Shown here in pieces: positions 1-7,757 of a stretch of 25,164 nt of DNA. Position numbers and translations under genes: made by a program. A model generated the notes under the pieces. It did no database searches. It saw nothing but the letters and a program-made list of their open reading frames with translations, and had not been told where the DNA came from. The DNA comes from a virus: IMG/VR virus record IMGVR_UViG_3300012357_000079, positions 1-25,164 of that record; one strand, given 5' to 3'. How positions within the stretch are numbered: position 1 is the first letter of the stretch; each line of letters opens with the position of its first letter.

Positions 1-169
1 CATAGAGGAAGTTTTCGTTGATGGTTGAACCGCCGCCGAAATCCTTCCGGAAGGAGTTGCGCAACATGTACGTCAGCCCGTCATGGTTAAACAGGTTGTC
101 GTAGATCTCGGGTTCCGTCGAGATCAGCCGGCGTGTAAAGACGTTTATCTGATCGAGGCCGTCAGGCAT
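1..169 (-). CDS. N-terminus of a probable major capsid protein (partial)
   Basis: A minus-strand reading frame opens with ATG at 167-169 and runs off the left edge, giving 56 residues (MPDGLDQINVFTRR...). CGGAG lies about nine bases upstream as a ribosome binding site. The text has the look of a phage capsid N-terminus: an arm followed by a segment with FRKDFGGGSTINENFLY. It lies directly after the scaffold-like gene, which is the usual place for the major capsid gene. The assignment rests on position and general style; no diagnostic motif is visible in so short a piece, so another virion protein is possible. Confidence 0.55.
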   Translation of the reverse strand, partial: MPDGLDQINVFTRRLISTEPEIYDNLFNHDGLTYMLRNSFRKDFGGGSTINENFLY

Positions 170-317
170 AGTAGGGCGCTCCGTGCGCGAATACCCAAGG
201 GCAGGAAAGCAGAAAGGTTCGGGTGAGGGATCGCCAGAACTGGGAACTACGGGAATGGAGGTAGTGGCAGGCCGGACTAAAAACTATGATATGAAGCTAT
301 GCTCCGGCTCGCTTGTC

Positions 318-1127
318 TCAGGCAGCGCGGGAATTGTTTCCCGGCGCGCTGTCATTCCACATACTCAGAAGTTCCTGATCGCTCATCGATTTTTCTGCTA
401 CGCCGGTCTTGGGCCGGTCGAAGAAGCTGGCCACGGGCGACCCGTCGGTTCCACCTTTACCGTACTGGTTTTCGGTGTATCCGATACGTGTCTTGAAGTC
501 CCGCAGTTGCTGCTCTGCGTAGGACTTCTTTTCGTTTTCCAGCCTCTGCTGTTCCATTTCGCGAACCTTCGGACCGAGGTGCTGCTCGTATGCCCCGGCG
601 TAGGTCACGCCCTTTTCAGCCATGATCTTGTTCATCGCTAGTACATCGTCGCCGGTAAGCTTGATCCCGCGCTGCTGGGCGTCAACGGTGACCGCCAGCA
701 ATTCGTTGCTCATCTGCGAAAAACGGACGCCCTGCTCCTGCAACTTCTGATCGATCATCGCCTGCGCTTGCTGCAAGGTCAGACCGGTAACAGTTGCCGC
801 CGCACGGACATCGGAAGGATTAGACGGGTCAATATCACCGAAGCGCTCCTGATAGCGGGCCAAACGCTGCGCCTGCTCCTGATGCGTTTCGTAGAGTTCT
901 GATCCGCCCTTGTCTCTCCACCATGTATCCCATTCCTTAGCCTTAACCGCCAGCGGTTCAAGGTTCTTCGCCTTGTCGAGCGCGGAGCTATATTCGGAAT
1001 GGCGATTATCGCGGTTCTCGATTTCCTTCCACTCAGGCTGCTGAAGCGCCAGAGTTACCTGTTCATCGGTGAACCCCTGCTTCTTTGCCAGTGCTTTGAA
1101 AAGATCTGCTGCCTTATCGTTTGTCAT
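318..1127 (-). CDS. Probable phage head scaffolding protein
   Basis: This 269-residue protein is strongly charged, rich in Gln, Glu and Lys, and predicted to be mostly helical with coiled-coil stretches (about residues 40-100 and 185-215). It has no Cys and no membrane segment. These are properties of tailed-phage scaffold proteins, which fill the procapsid and leave before DNA packaging. It lies between the portal-side genes and the capsid start, in the standard portal-scaffold-capsid order. The ATG at 1127 has a good ribosome site (AGGAGGG) about ten bases upstream. No protease motif is seen. The call is from composition and order, not from a recognised domain. Confidence 0.55.
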   Translation of the reverse strand: MTNDKAADLFKALAKKQGFTDEQVTLALQQPEWKEIENRDNRHSEYSSALDKAKNLEPLAVKAKEWDTWWRDKGGSELYETHQEQAQRLARYQERFGDIDPSNPSDVRAAATVTGLTLQQAQAMIDQKLQEQGVRFSQMSNELLAVTVDAQQRGIKLTGDDVLAMNKIMAEKGVTYAGAYEQHLGPKVREMEQQRLENEKKSYAEQQLRDFKTRIGYTENQYGKGGTDGSPVASFFDRPKTGVAEKSMSDQELLSMWNDSAPGNNSRAA

Positions 1128-1181
1128 GAGTGCCAGCCCTCCTTAGGAGCCTACTCGAAAAAATCTGTTAAATCCGGTTAT

Positions 1182-1559
1182 TCAGCCCGGTGGCATTGGT
1201 GGTGCCCCTACCCCTGCGCCTATCCCCTGTGGCCCACCACCCGGCGCACTCGGCCCACCCATTGCAGGCGGTCCTCCAGGCGAAGGTTGCCCGCCGCCCG
1301 CTGCCATGATAATGGCCGGTACCGCCTGACCAAGCTGCGAAAGAAATTGTGCGATAAACGGCGAGAGCGGCGGCAGTCCCTGCGCCAGCTTCTGCAACGC
1401 CATCTGCGTTTCCTGCATCGACTGCATCACACCGGGGAGCATCGAAGGATCGAACCCGCCGCCAGCGCCACCAGAACTTTGTCCTGGCATCGACTGCGTC
1501 GGCCCGATGGGAGGCATCTGCCCGCTTCCACCGGACTGCGGCATGGGGAAAGATCCCAT
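1182..1559 (-). CDS. Gly/Pro/Met-rich small protein of the head module
   Basis: The 125-residue product has a low-complexity N-terminus and C-terminus rich in Gly, Pro and Met, around a central helical part (about residues 38-88: MLPGVMQSMQETQMALQKLA and the LPPLSPFIAQFL region). Flexible Gly/Pro arms around a short helix are common in small virion or head-assembly proteins encoded beside the portal. It starts with ATG at 1559 and lies between the 104-residue gene and the scaffold-like gene on the same strand. I do not recognise a family. Confidence 0.5.
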   Translation of the reverse strand: MGSFPMPQSGGSGQMPPIGPTQSMPGQSSGGAGGGFDPSMLPGVMQSMQETQMALQKLAQGLPPLSPFIAQFLSQLGQAVPAIIMAAGGGQPSPGGPPAMGGPSAPGGGPQGIGAGVGAPPMPPG

Positions 1560-1566
1560 AGCTACT

Positions 1567-1881
1567 TTACTTCATGCTCCCGCGAATATTCCGGCCAAGT
1601 TTCGTCGGCCCCTTGATACCGGACGGTCCCGAGGCCATCGACGCCCTCTTCGGGAAACCGACGCCGTTTTTGCCACCCATACCGGCAGATCCGGCGACTG
1701 CGGATTTCTTTGCCATACCCAAACCTGTGCCTCCTGAAGATAATTGCGGAACGGTTGTCGAAACGGCGGGGGAGCCGGAAGTAGCCGAGACGGATGCGGA
1801 TTTCGCGGGGGTGGGGGTTAAGGAGATGTTGGTGCCACTCTTCGCGCGTACTGTATCAGCCAGACTCTGACGTAACGACAC
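1567..1881 (-). CDS. Small basic low-complexity protein of the head module
   Basis: The 104-residue product is rich in Ser, Gly, Ala and Thr with a basic C-terminus (KGPTKLGRNIRGSMK). It starts with GTG at 1881, with AAAGGA about a dozen bases upstream, and ends just before the next gene. No domain is recognised. Its place between portal and scaffold genes suggests a head-associated role, but that is inference. The composition means a database match would be weak even if it is real. The even spacing with its neighbours is the main support. Confidence 0.45.
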   Translation of the reverse strand: MSLRQSLADTVRAKSGTNISLTPTPAKSASVSATSGSPAVSTTVPQLSSGGTGLGMAKKSAVAGSAGMGGKNGVGFPKRASMASGPSGIKGPTKLGRNIRGSMK

Positions 1882-1963
1882 TGAAAATTAATCCTTTATC
1901 GGTCCTGAAGTAGTTTGTAGCATAGAGCACTCGAAGAATGCAAGCATGAGTAATTCCGGACTT

Positions 1964-3910
1964 TCAGGATTCAGTTACCTTCACACGTGGTGCTTCCTGC
2001 CCACTGGCCTTACGACCCGCTGGTGAGACTGCCGGGATAATACCGATTTCGGCTTGATAAGCAAGACGCTCTGGTACCGTTTTCACGTTATCCGGGAGAA
2101 CACCGATATTTGGGATTCCCATAGATTCCCACAAAGTAAATACATCCAGAACACCAGCCCTGAAAAGCTGGAAGTTCAACATTTTCGTCTCGATCTGCGC
2201 CGCGTTCAGGAAACTTCCCGGAGCGATTTTGAACGTAAATCTCCTGAGAAATTCCTGCGCCCTCTCATATCGCGGAAGCGGCCCGCGAGCCAATGCCTCA
2301 GCCAGAGGCGAACCTTGAGCATCCAAATCGGAAGTGTGAGTATAGGCCGGTATAAGGGACTCCGGATCATAGTCGAAGTCTTCCTGCGTAACGGCCCCGG
2401 CGCCGGCTATCGTCGTACGGATATTCAGGGTGTAGTACTGGCTGAAGTTGTAAGCCAGCATCGTTGCGAACTCCCGGATAAAGCACTCAATCACACGCGA
2501 GCGGTACCGGTTGATAGGAGTCATTCCGTTCAGGATGGCATCGACAGTTGAGTTTTCCGGCATCTGGTTAAGGTGAAGCATCTGGTTCAAATCGTTGACG
2601 CCGGAGATCTCCCTCATCTCCTTCTGAATCCAATCGCGATACTCGGGCACGGATGCGTCGAGCGGCGGCGGGTTCACAATCTGAATTCCCTTGCCAGCGA
2701 GCGGATTCTGAAACGCCTTCCAGCCTGGGCGCCGCGTGTCGAACTGGTCGAAAGTGGAACGGGAGACGGAGTTCTTGTCGAGAATGGAGCCGGGGTTGGC
2801 AACCTGCGCAACATGATCGTCCATTACACAAAGGAGTTTGTTCAGGCTGCCCTGAAGCGGCAGGAGATCCCAGAGCGGCGCTTTCCCGAGGTAGCTCCAC
2901 GGCCATGGCGAAACCGTAAACTTCAGCACCGGAAACATTGCATGCCAATATTGGGAAGGTCCATCGTAGATCATGCGCTTGCCTACCCAGCAGACCATGC
3001 GCTTGTTCGGATAGAGGGGTTGACCGGGAAGAACGATGTAGGACCAGTTGTTCAGAGAGTTGCGGGTACCGCGTTCAAACTCCCCCTGGCCTACGTCTAC
3101 CTTACGGTCATTCAGGCGCTTGTCGTCCAGGTAGAGGATTTTCAGGCAGGCGACCGGGAAGCGGGGAGGCTTGGCATTGTTCTTGTTACCCTGACCCAGC
3201 CAGGAGGCGATCCCGCCGAGGAAGCCGCTATCATTCGCTACCTCACTTGGGGCGGCATCGGACTCCGCTACTACTTCGATTCCGAAGCGGTCCTTGAAGT
3301 AATTGACCGGGTACCAGTGCTTGACGATGACACCGAGGCAGGACTGGATTGAATCGAAATCGCGTGGCCGCACGGGAAGGACGTTGCGGGGATCGAGGGG
3401 GATGAGTTCGAGGTCCTGGATGTCCGGATTCCACACCAGATGACCGTAACCGGTTCCGGCAACAAGGGAGTACTTGATGATCGAGGCCATTCGCTGATCG
3501 ATATTCTGCTGCGTGTACCACCAGGTGCTGAGTTTTCCGTAGATCGCCGCATGCTGCTCCCATCGTTTATTGGCGGTTTCGTAGTCCCAGAAGGGCTTGG
3601 TATCGGTTAGGATCGCTGTGAGTTGCTCTGCCACATCCGCCACACGGTTGGTTTTTGTCTGACTGAGAGGCGAGCGGGTCTGGATGACCGGGCTGCTCGC
3701 GCCGATGATCGATTTGATCGCCGGTTCAATCCGGTCGTAGCCTTCCTGTGAGGCAATAAAAGTTCCGGCTTCCTGCTCAATTTCTCCGCACCAGCCGAGT
3801 GTTCGCCACGCATCGCTGCCGGGAATAGCAGATATAGGGATCTTCGTCTGCCCGAACGGGTTCTCGTTGAAAGGAGAGGCAATTAGTTCCGACTGTTCGA
3901 GTTGCGGCAT
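1964..3910 (-). CDS. Phage portal protein
   Basis: The 648-residue protein fits the size of portal proteins of podovirus-like and some siphovirus-like phages. These form the dodecameric ring at the capsid vertex through which DNA is packaged and ejected. The N-terminal third has helical segments around residues 95-140 (ending QQNIDQRMASIIKYSLVAGT) followed by the beta-rich wing (LVWNPDIQDLELIPLDPRNV), typical of the portal core. A later stretch reads DLNQMLHLNQMPENSTVDAI and then INRYRSRVIECFIREFA, resembling the stem and crown helices. It starts with ATG at 3910 with AGGGA just upstream. The terminase is not in this window. Confidence is good from the overall pattern, although I cannot run a profile search. 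Confidence 0.8.
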   Translation of the reverse strand: MPQLEQSELIASPFNENPFGQTKIPISAIPGSDAWRTLGWCGEIEQEAGTFIASQEGYDRIEPAIKSIIGASSPVIQTRSPLSQTKTNRVADVAEQLTAILTDTKPFWDYETANKRWEQHAAIYGKLSTWWYTQQNIDQRMASIIKYSLVAGTGYGHLVWNPDIQDLELIPLDPRNVLPVRPRDFDSIQSCLGVIVKHWYPVNYFKDRFGIEVVAESDAAPSEVANDSGFLGGIASWLGQGNKNNAKPPRFPVACLKILYLDDKRLNDRKVDVGQGEFERGTRNSLNNWSYIVLPGQPLYPNKRMVCWVGKRMIYDGPSQYWHAMFPVLKFTVSPWPWSYLGKAPLWDLLPLQGSLNKLLCVMDDHVAQVANPGSILDKNSVSRSTFDQFDTRRPGWKAFQNPLAGKGIQIVNPPPLDASVPEYRDWIQKEMREISGVNDLNQMLHLNQMPENSTVDAILNGMTPINRYRSRVIECFIREFATMLAYNFSQYYTLNIRTTIAGAGAVTQEDFDYDPESLIPAYTHTSDLDAQGSPLAEALARGPLPRYERAQEFLRRFTFKIAPGSFLNAAQIETKMLNFQLFRAGVLDVFTLWESMGIPNIGVLPDNVKTVPERLAYQAEIGIIPAVSPAGRKASGQEAPRVKVTES

Positions 3911-4000
3911 TCCCTAAAGCATAACGCAACCCGCAATATAACCCTGAAGGTAACCAGGACCCGGTAAAGAGGTTTGCAGCAGAAAGCGAGCAGGCGCTCA

Positions 4001-4013
4001 TTCAGAATCTGAA
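4001..4013. repeat. Palindrome TTCAGAATCTGAA, copy 1
   Basis: This 13-bp palindrome (6+1+6) lies in the gap between the holin-like gene and the portal gene. The same 13 bp recur at 8034-8046, and in reverse complement at 18512-18524 and 20417-20429. A one-mismatch version sits at 9708-9720. It is probably a protein-binding site (operator or parS-like). Confidence 0.7.
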
Positions 4014-4049
4014 TTGTAGTCAGGGTCTGATCCAGCAGTAAACTCAGCT

Positions 4050-4370
4050 TCAGGGCTTCACGGGCGCGTGAGGCCCGAAAAGCACATTGACAAACCAGCT
4101 CAGTATTGGGATTGCCAGAGTCAGAAATGCAGTAATTGCAACGGTGCGTCCGCGGATATAACCCTTCAGATCGGCCTGCCCCACCTCCAACGCAGTCAAC
4201 CTGGCCGTATTGGATATATGGCGGGCTTCGTCGGTGACCTCGTGGTTCCTGAACTGATCCTTCCAGTCCTCCTTCCAGTCTCCTATTGACGACCGGAGGA
4301 GCTTGATCTCCGCGCTTGATGGACTTTCCGCCATTTGTGGGAATTGTACCAGATTGGGCGATAAATTCAT
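4050..4370 (-). CDS. Small membrane protein, holin- or XhlA-like
   Basis: The 106-residue protein has a charged helical N-terminal half (about residues 15-70, EIKLLRSSIGDWKEDWKDQF and onward) and one hydrophobic segment near residues 75-97 (ITAFLTLAIPILSWFVNVLF). It ends with a short polar tail. A coiled coil followed by a single C-terminal membrane helix is the layout of XhlA-type proteins and of some holins that take part in phage lysis. ATG at 4370 has GAGG about nine bases upstream. No endolysin is visible next to it, so the lysis role is only a suggestion. A membrane-anchored accessory protein is the alternative. Confidence 0.5.
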   Translation of the reverse strand: MNLSPNLVQFPQMAESPSSAEIKLLRSSIGDWKEDWKDQFRNHEVTDEARHISNTARLTALEVGQADLKGYIRGRTVAITAFLTLAIPILSWFVNVLFGPHAPVKP

Positions 4371-4459
4371 TTTTCGGTACCTCAGCCAGCTTAGGCTTGC
4401 CTGCCTTATACATGCCGTTTCAGGGCTTGCAATTCAAGTTCCACTACCAAATAGATGGA

Positions 4460-4867
4460 TCAGAAGGCGTCGGGCTCCGAAAGGATCTGCTCGACGGATT
4501 TGGGGGTCAGATCCGGCATCTCTTCATGGTGAAGGGGCATGTTACCTCCAGAAGAATTCCAAGTGGTGGACTCGTGGATAAGACCGAGTTTTTCGAGGTG
4601 GGCAAGGGAGTGGCGACCTGCAATGGCTGAAGTGACTTCGACACGTTCCACACCGGCCACGATCTGCTTGGGATGCAGGGGAACATCGATGCGGCCGGGG
4701 ACGGAGATCGAGCCATCAGGAGAGATATCGACCACGGCACGTTCGGACGGGTGGATGGAAGCGGAACGCTGGTAGTGGTCGAAACCGCAGGTGCCGCAGA
4801 GACGGACAAGACCTGAGTTGCGGTGGCCGTGCGGGCAGATCCAGAGGGTGAGGGTATAGCGGGGCAC
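4460..4867 (-). CDS. Hypothetical protein with N-terminal zinc ribbon
   Basis: The 135-residue product begins MPRYTLTLWICPHGHRNSGL and continues to CGTCGFD, giving Cys-Pro-His-Gly-His and Cys-x2-Cys pairs that could bind one zinc ion. The central part contains a beta-rich stretch with SISVPGRIDVPL. The start is GTG at 4867 with GGGAGG about ten bases upstream, just after the 100-residue gene. I do not know the family. A nucleic-acid-binding or structural zinc knuckle role is plausible but unproven. Confidence 0.55.
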   Translation of the reverse strand: MPRYTLTLWICPHGHRNSGLVRLCGTCGFDHYQRSASIHPSERAVVDISPDGSISVPGRIDVPLHPKQIVAGVERVEVTSAIAGRHSLAHLEKLGLIHESTTWNSSGGNMPLHHEEMPDLTPKSVEQILSEPDAF

Positions 4868-4873
4868 AGAGAG

Positions 4874-5176
4874 CTAGCCTCCCCCGAAGCTAACCATCGC
4901 ATCCCGCACCCGCGCTACTACCCACTGCTCAAATCCCGGCGAACGCCCGTAGCGGCCACGGAGCCGCGAGACCTCAGACGGACGTAGCGTGACCGAAGCC
5001 GATCCGTTGCTGCCGGTGATCTCAATCAACAGCTCATCAACAGGAATAGAAACAGGAATGAGGGCGGGAGCGGGGGCTGGAGCAGGAGCGTACCCATTTC
5101 CGGATACCTGCTTCGGAGGTGTCCCCTGCGCCACCTTCTCCCGAATTGCCTGTTTCTGTTCTATCGTCAGGCCCAT
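4874..5176 (-). CDS. Hypothetical phage protein with Ala/Pro linker
   Basis: The 100-residue protein has a helical N-terminus (MGLTIEQKQAIREKVAQGTP), an Ala-Pro repeat linker (PAPAPAPA, about residues 30-38) and a C-terminal part with a beta stretch (VDELLIEITGSNGSASVTL) and a basic helix (RLRGRYGRSPGFEQWV). The linker suggests two small modules. The start ATG at 5176 overlaps the end of the upstream 130-residue gene by ten bases, which indicates coupling in the operon. Function unknown. Confidence 0.5.
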   Translation of the reverse strand: MGLTIEQKQAIREKVAQGTPPKQVSGNGYAPAPAPAPALIPVSIPVDELLIEITGSNGSASVTLRPSEVSRLRGRYGRSPGFEQWVVARVRDAMVSFGGG

Positions 5177-5559
5177 GCTGGTTTCTTCGCCTCCTTTTCC
5201 CCAATCTTCTGTAATTCGTACTGCATGTAGCTGTCTCCCCGCACCGTGCTCTCCGCGATAATCCGCGGATCGACGCCATTGTCGATCAGGCGTTCTCTGC
5301 TCAAGGTAGCATGTCCGGCGCGCTCCACCGCAATAAAACAGTACTGCCCATGACGCAAGCCGGGTAGTTCATTGACCATCTGGATCTGCGCGAGAGCGGA
5401 TTTGATTTCGGCCAGACGTTCGGAGGCTTCGGCAATGGTTTTGCGGAGCTGGTGGCCTTCGAGAAGAAGTTGGGTTACTTTTGGTTTGGAGGGAGCCGCC
5501 TGCCCCTTGAGCATGGCGTAGTCGGGGAGCGATTCGAGATTTGCGTCTGAGCGCGCCAT
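5167..5559 (-). CDS. Hypothetical phage protein
   Basis: The 130-residue protein contains a helical segment (about residues 30-62: LLLEGHQLRKTIAEASERLA then EIKSALAQIQMV). It is followed by a compact part with GLRHGQYCFIAVERAGHATL and RLIDNGVDPRIIAESTVRGD. It starts at ATG 5559, overlapping the stop of the preceding gene as TAATG. Together with the next gene it forms a tightly packed set of small genes downstream of the polymerase. I do not recognise the family. Confidence 0.55.
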   Translation of the reverse strand: MARSDANLESLPDYAMLKGQAAPSKPKVTQLLLEGHQLRKTIAEASERLAEIKSALAQIQMVNELPGLRHGQYCFIAVERAGHATLSRERLIDNGVDPRIIAESTVRGDSYMQYELQKIGEKEAKKPAWA

Positions 5560-5762
5560 TAGCTTTCACTTCGTTTCGATGCATAATATGCATCAAGTGC
5601 CTCTTCTATCCGATTCTGTTCACCGGATGCCAGATAGTTGATCATCCAGTGCATCTCTTCACAAGCTTCCCATGCATCGCCAAGATTCTCGATCATGCTC
5701 GTAAAGTCATCGTCATTGAACGATCCGTCATCCTTACAACAGTGTTTATATGACCCAGCCAT
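5559..5762 (-). CDS. Small acidic hypothetical protein
   Basis: The 67-residue product is acidic and helical (ENLGDAWEACEEMHWMINYL) with three N-terminal-half Cys residues. Its ATG at 5762 overlaps the polymerase stop as TAATG, and its own stop overlaps the next start in the same way, so it is a coupled member of the replication operon. No known domain is seen. Confidence 0.5.
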   Translation of the reverse strand: MAGSYKHCCKDDGSFNDDDFTSMIENLGDAWEACEEMHWMINYLASGEQNRIEEALDAYYASKRSES

Positions 5763-7216
5763 TAATCTTTAGTCCACCTTTCAAGAATTCCGCCTTCACT
5801 TCGAATTGGAACACGGCACAGATTACGCCCGGTCTGCCGGTCGGTCATCACATTGTCCATTTCGCTCTGTATCATCATCTGCACAGCTTCCGCCACGTCC
5901 TCTTCAGCTTCCACGATCAACTCATCATGCACGGTCAGCAAGGGCCAGCACCAGTACCCTTCAGCCAGCAGTTGTTCCAGCCGGTCATCCACCGATGCCA
6001 TCGCCAGCCTCGTCAGATCGGCGCAACTCCCCTGGTCCTTCACGTTCCCGGCCTGCCGGATACCGGCCTGCTGGATACGTCTATGGACCGAACGGACTTC
6101 CGGAATACGCCGAACGCGGCCGCACAGAGTCCAGACAATCCCGTAGCGCATTGCGTTGTACGTCTGGGAATCGGTAAACGGCTGCACCTTGGCGTAGGTT
6201 TTGTGCCATTGCCCTATAAACCACTTCACCCACTCCAGAGTTACCCACGACGGTACCGGCAGGTTCATGTCCCGGAGAAAAGCCATCTTCAGAGCGGCGA
6301 GAAATCCCTCCGGGGTGATCTGGTAGACAATCGAGAAGTTACCGATCTTGGCCGGCGGGCGGTGCAGGAGCTTCTGGACCTGCGATGGTTCCAAACCAAA
6401 CGCACCACAGGCCGTACGATTATGGATGTCGCCATTATTGCGGTAGACCTCGATCATCGTAGGCTCGTTAGCAATGTGGGCCAGCATGCGCAACTCGATC
6501 TGCGAGAAATCGTTGGCGATCAGGCGGGTGCCCGGAGAGGCGATAAAAGCTGCACGGACAGCACGCCCAAGCTCGGTGCGAACTGGGATATTCTGCTGGT
6601 TCGGCGACTTACTTGCAAGGCGGCCTGTACCTGTGCGGGTGGCTAGGATTTGCGTGTGTACTCGCCACGTCTCAGCCACATGATCAAGACCGCATACAAG
6701 GCAATTCTTGCCACGAGGATGACATCGCGCGATACGTGGGAGCTTGTCGACATAGGTACCTTTTAATTTTACAAGGCTGCGGTAGTCAAGGACTTCCTGC
6801 ACGATCGGATGCTCGGATTTCAGGTTTTCCAGTTGCTCTTTATCCACGGCAACGGCACCGCCGCGGGTGGTTTTTAACCTGTGGGATTTGCCGATACCGA
6901 GGACGTTGAAGAGGAGTTCAGCCATCTGCGGACCGGAGTCCGGATTGAATTCGTCTTCATCAACATCATCCTCAAAGGTCCCGGAGGAATCCACGAAGGC
7001 TGAGAGGCGGTCGGCGGGGATGTGGGAAAGGATCAGGCGATGCTTTGCGGAGATGCCAGTGGAAAGATCGGAAGAGAGGTCGTGCAGGTAGGGGATGTCG
7101 ATAGCGAAGCCAAGACGCTGCATCCGCTGGATTGGACGAATGGACATCAGATCCAGCTTGCGGACGTTCTCCAGATCGGGGCGACCGGGAAGTTCCACGC
7201 CACCGTAGAGACTCAC
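5762..7216 (-). CDS. Family A DNA polymerase, polymerase domain only
   Basis: This 484-residue protein is a Pol I type polymerase without 5' nuclease or 3'-5' exonuclease domains. The region TGTGRL (195-200) with NQQNIP (206-211) is followed by motif A NDFSQIELR (235-243, catalytic D236). Motif B (R286, K290, F294, Y298) and motif C VHDE (429-432, catalytic D431) come next. The residue after Y298 is Gln instead of the usual Gly. The palm entry carries an extra segment with C165, H166, C172, C175 and H179 that could bind zinc. The start is GTG at 7216, overlapping the upstream TGA as GTGA. The missing proofreading domain appears to be encoded in the fusion gene at 7758-9257. It is probably the replicative or repair polymerase of this element. 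Confidence 0.92.
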   Translation of the reverse strand: MSLYGGVELPGRPDLENVRKLDLMSIRPIQRMQRLGFAIDIPYLHDLSSDLSTGISAKHRLILSHIPADRLSAFVDSSGTFEDDVDEDEFNPDSGPQMAELLFNVLGIGKSHRLKTTRGGAVAVDKEQLENLKSEHPIVQEVLDYRSLVKLKGTYVDKLPRIARCHPRGKNCLVCGLDHVAETWRVHTQILATRTGTGRLASKSPNQQNIPVRTELGRAVRAAFIASPGTRLIANDFSQIELRMLAHIANEPTMIEVYRNNGDIHNRTACGAFGLEPSQVQKLLHRPPAKIGNFSIVYQITPEGFLAALKMAFLRDMNLPVPSWVTLEWVKWFIGQWHKTYAKVQPFTDSQTYNAMRYGIVWTLCGRVRRIPEVRSVHRRIQQAGIRQAGNVKDQGSCADLTRLAMASVDDRLEQLLAEGYWCWPLLTVHDELIVEAEEDVAEAVQMMIQSEMDNVMTDRQTGRNLCRVPIRSEGGILERWTKD

Positions 7217-7352
7217 AGATTATCCACCAGTGCCGCCAACACTCGTCCGTGACAGTCCTGCGGAGCGCACCAGCACCCGAGAATCTGATCTTTCAGATCG
7301 CACATGACACGCTCGACAAGTTTTGGCGCATGCAATGGACTACTGTAGTCAT
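7213..7352 (-). pseudogene. Remnant or shortened DUF4326-type protein
   Basis: The frame ending at 7213 reads LGCWCAPQDCHGRVLAAL, which matches the C-terminal signature of DUF4326 proteins (CWCxP..CHG.vLA). The usual N-terminal part is missing from this frame. An ATG at 7350-7352, overlapping the SLOG stop as ATGA, reads MTTVVHCMR, like the start of that family, but in a different frame that stops after 19 codons. The picture fits an internal deletion plus frameshift. The stop overlaps the polymerase GTG, so translation through it may still couple to the polymerase. A TTG start at 7362 would give a 49-residue intact reading. Confidence 0.5.
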
Positions 7353-7726
7353 ACGTAACCAATTTCCTTCGCGGCAACTTGTGCCTCCGATGGCCACACA
7401 AAATCAGGCTTGCAGACAGCTTTACGTATATAAGCAATCATGTGCCGGGTACCGTGGCTCTTCCCATCCCATACGGCAATCAGGGCATCGGCATAGTCTG
7501 CCATCTCCCGATTACGAATCATGCCGGCCTTACGACCAAGACTCCAGTTGGCCGGAAAACGAGTAATCGGCATGCCCGTCTTTAATGCCCATTGCTCCCC
7601 AAACTGATCCACGCCGCGAGCACAACCGGACACCACCTCCTCAACATAGAAGGGGGATTCCAGGATAGCCTGTTCGACCAAAGCATAATCGGTTATCGAG
7701 CGGGAACCGGCAATAATGACTTTCAT
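7349..7726 (-). CDS. SLOG-fold protein, YspA/DUF2493-like
   Basis: The 125-residue protein begins MKVIIAGSRSITDYALVEQA and continues with VVSGCARGVDQFGEQWA and then NWSLGRKAGMIRNREMADYA. These are the nucleotide-binding loops of the SLOG Rossmann-like family DUF2493 (YspA-like): GSR near residue 7, SG.A.GVD near 33-40 and the GxxAGxxRN block near 63-72. Such proteins are thought to bind nucleotide-derived ligands and are frequent in phages. The exact ligand is unknown. It lies in the replication operon between the glycosylase-exonuclease and the DUF4326 remnant. It starts with ATG at 7726, about 30 bases after the upstream stop. Confidence 0.85.
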   Translation of the reverse strand: MKVIIAGSRSITDYALVEQAILESPFYVEEVVSGCARGVDQFGEQWALKTGMPITRFPANWSLGRKAGMIRNREMADYADALIAVWDGKSHGTRHMIAYIRKAVCKPDFVWPSEAQVAAKEIGYV

Positions 7727-7757
7727 CGACCTGCGCCGATCTTCTTTTCAAAGGTCT

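Noticed and set aside
3883-4413. Leftward 176-codon frame over the holin-like gene
   Set aside because: Mostly a shadow of the holin-like gene in another frame. Its tail over 3910-4050 has no start or motif that stands on its own.
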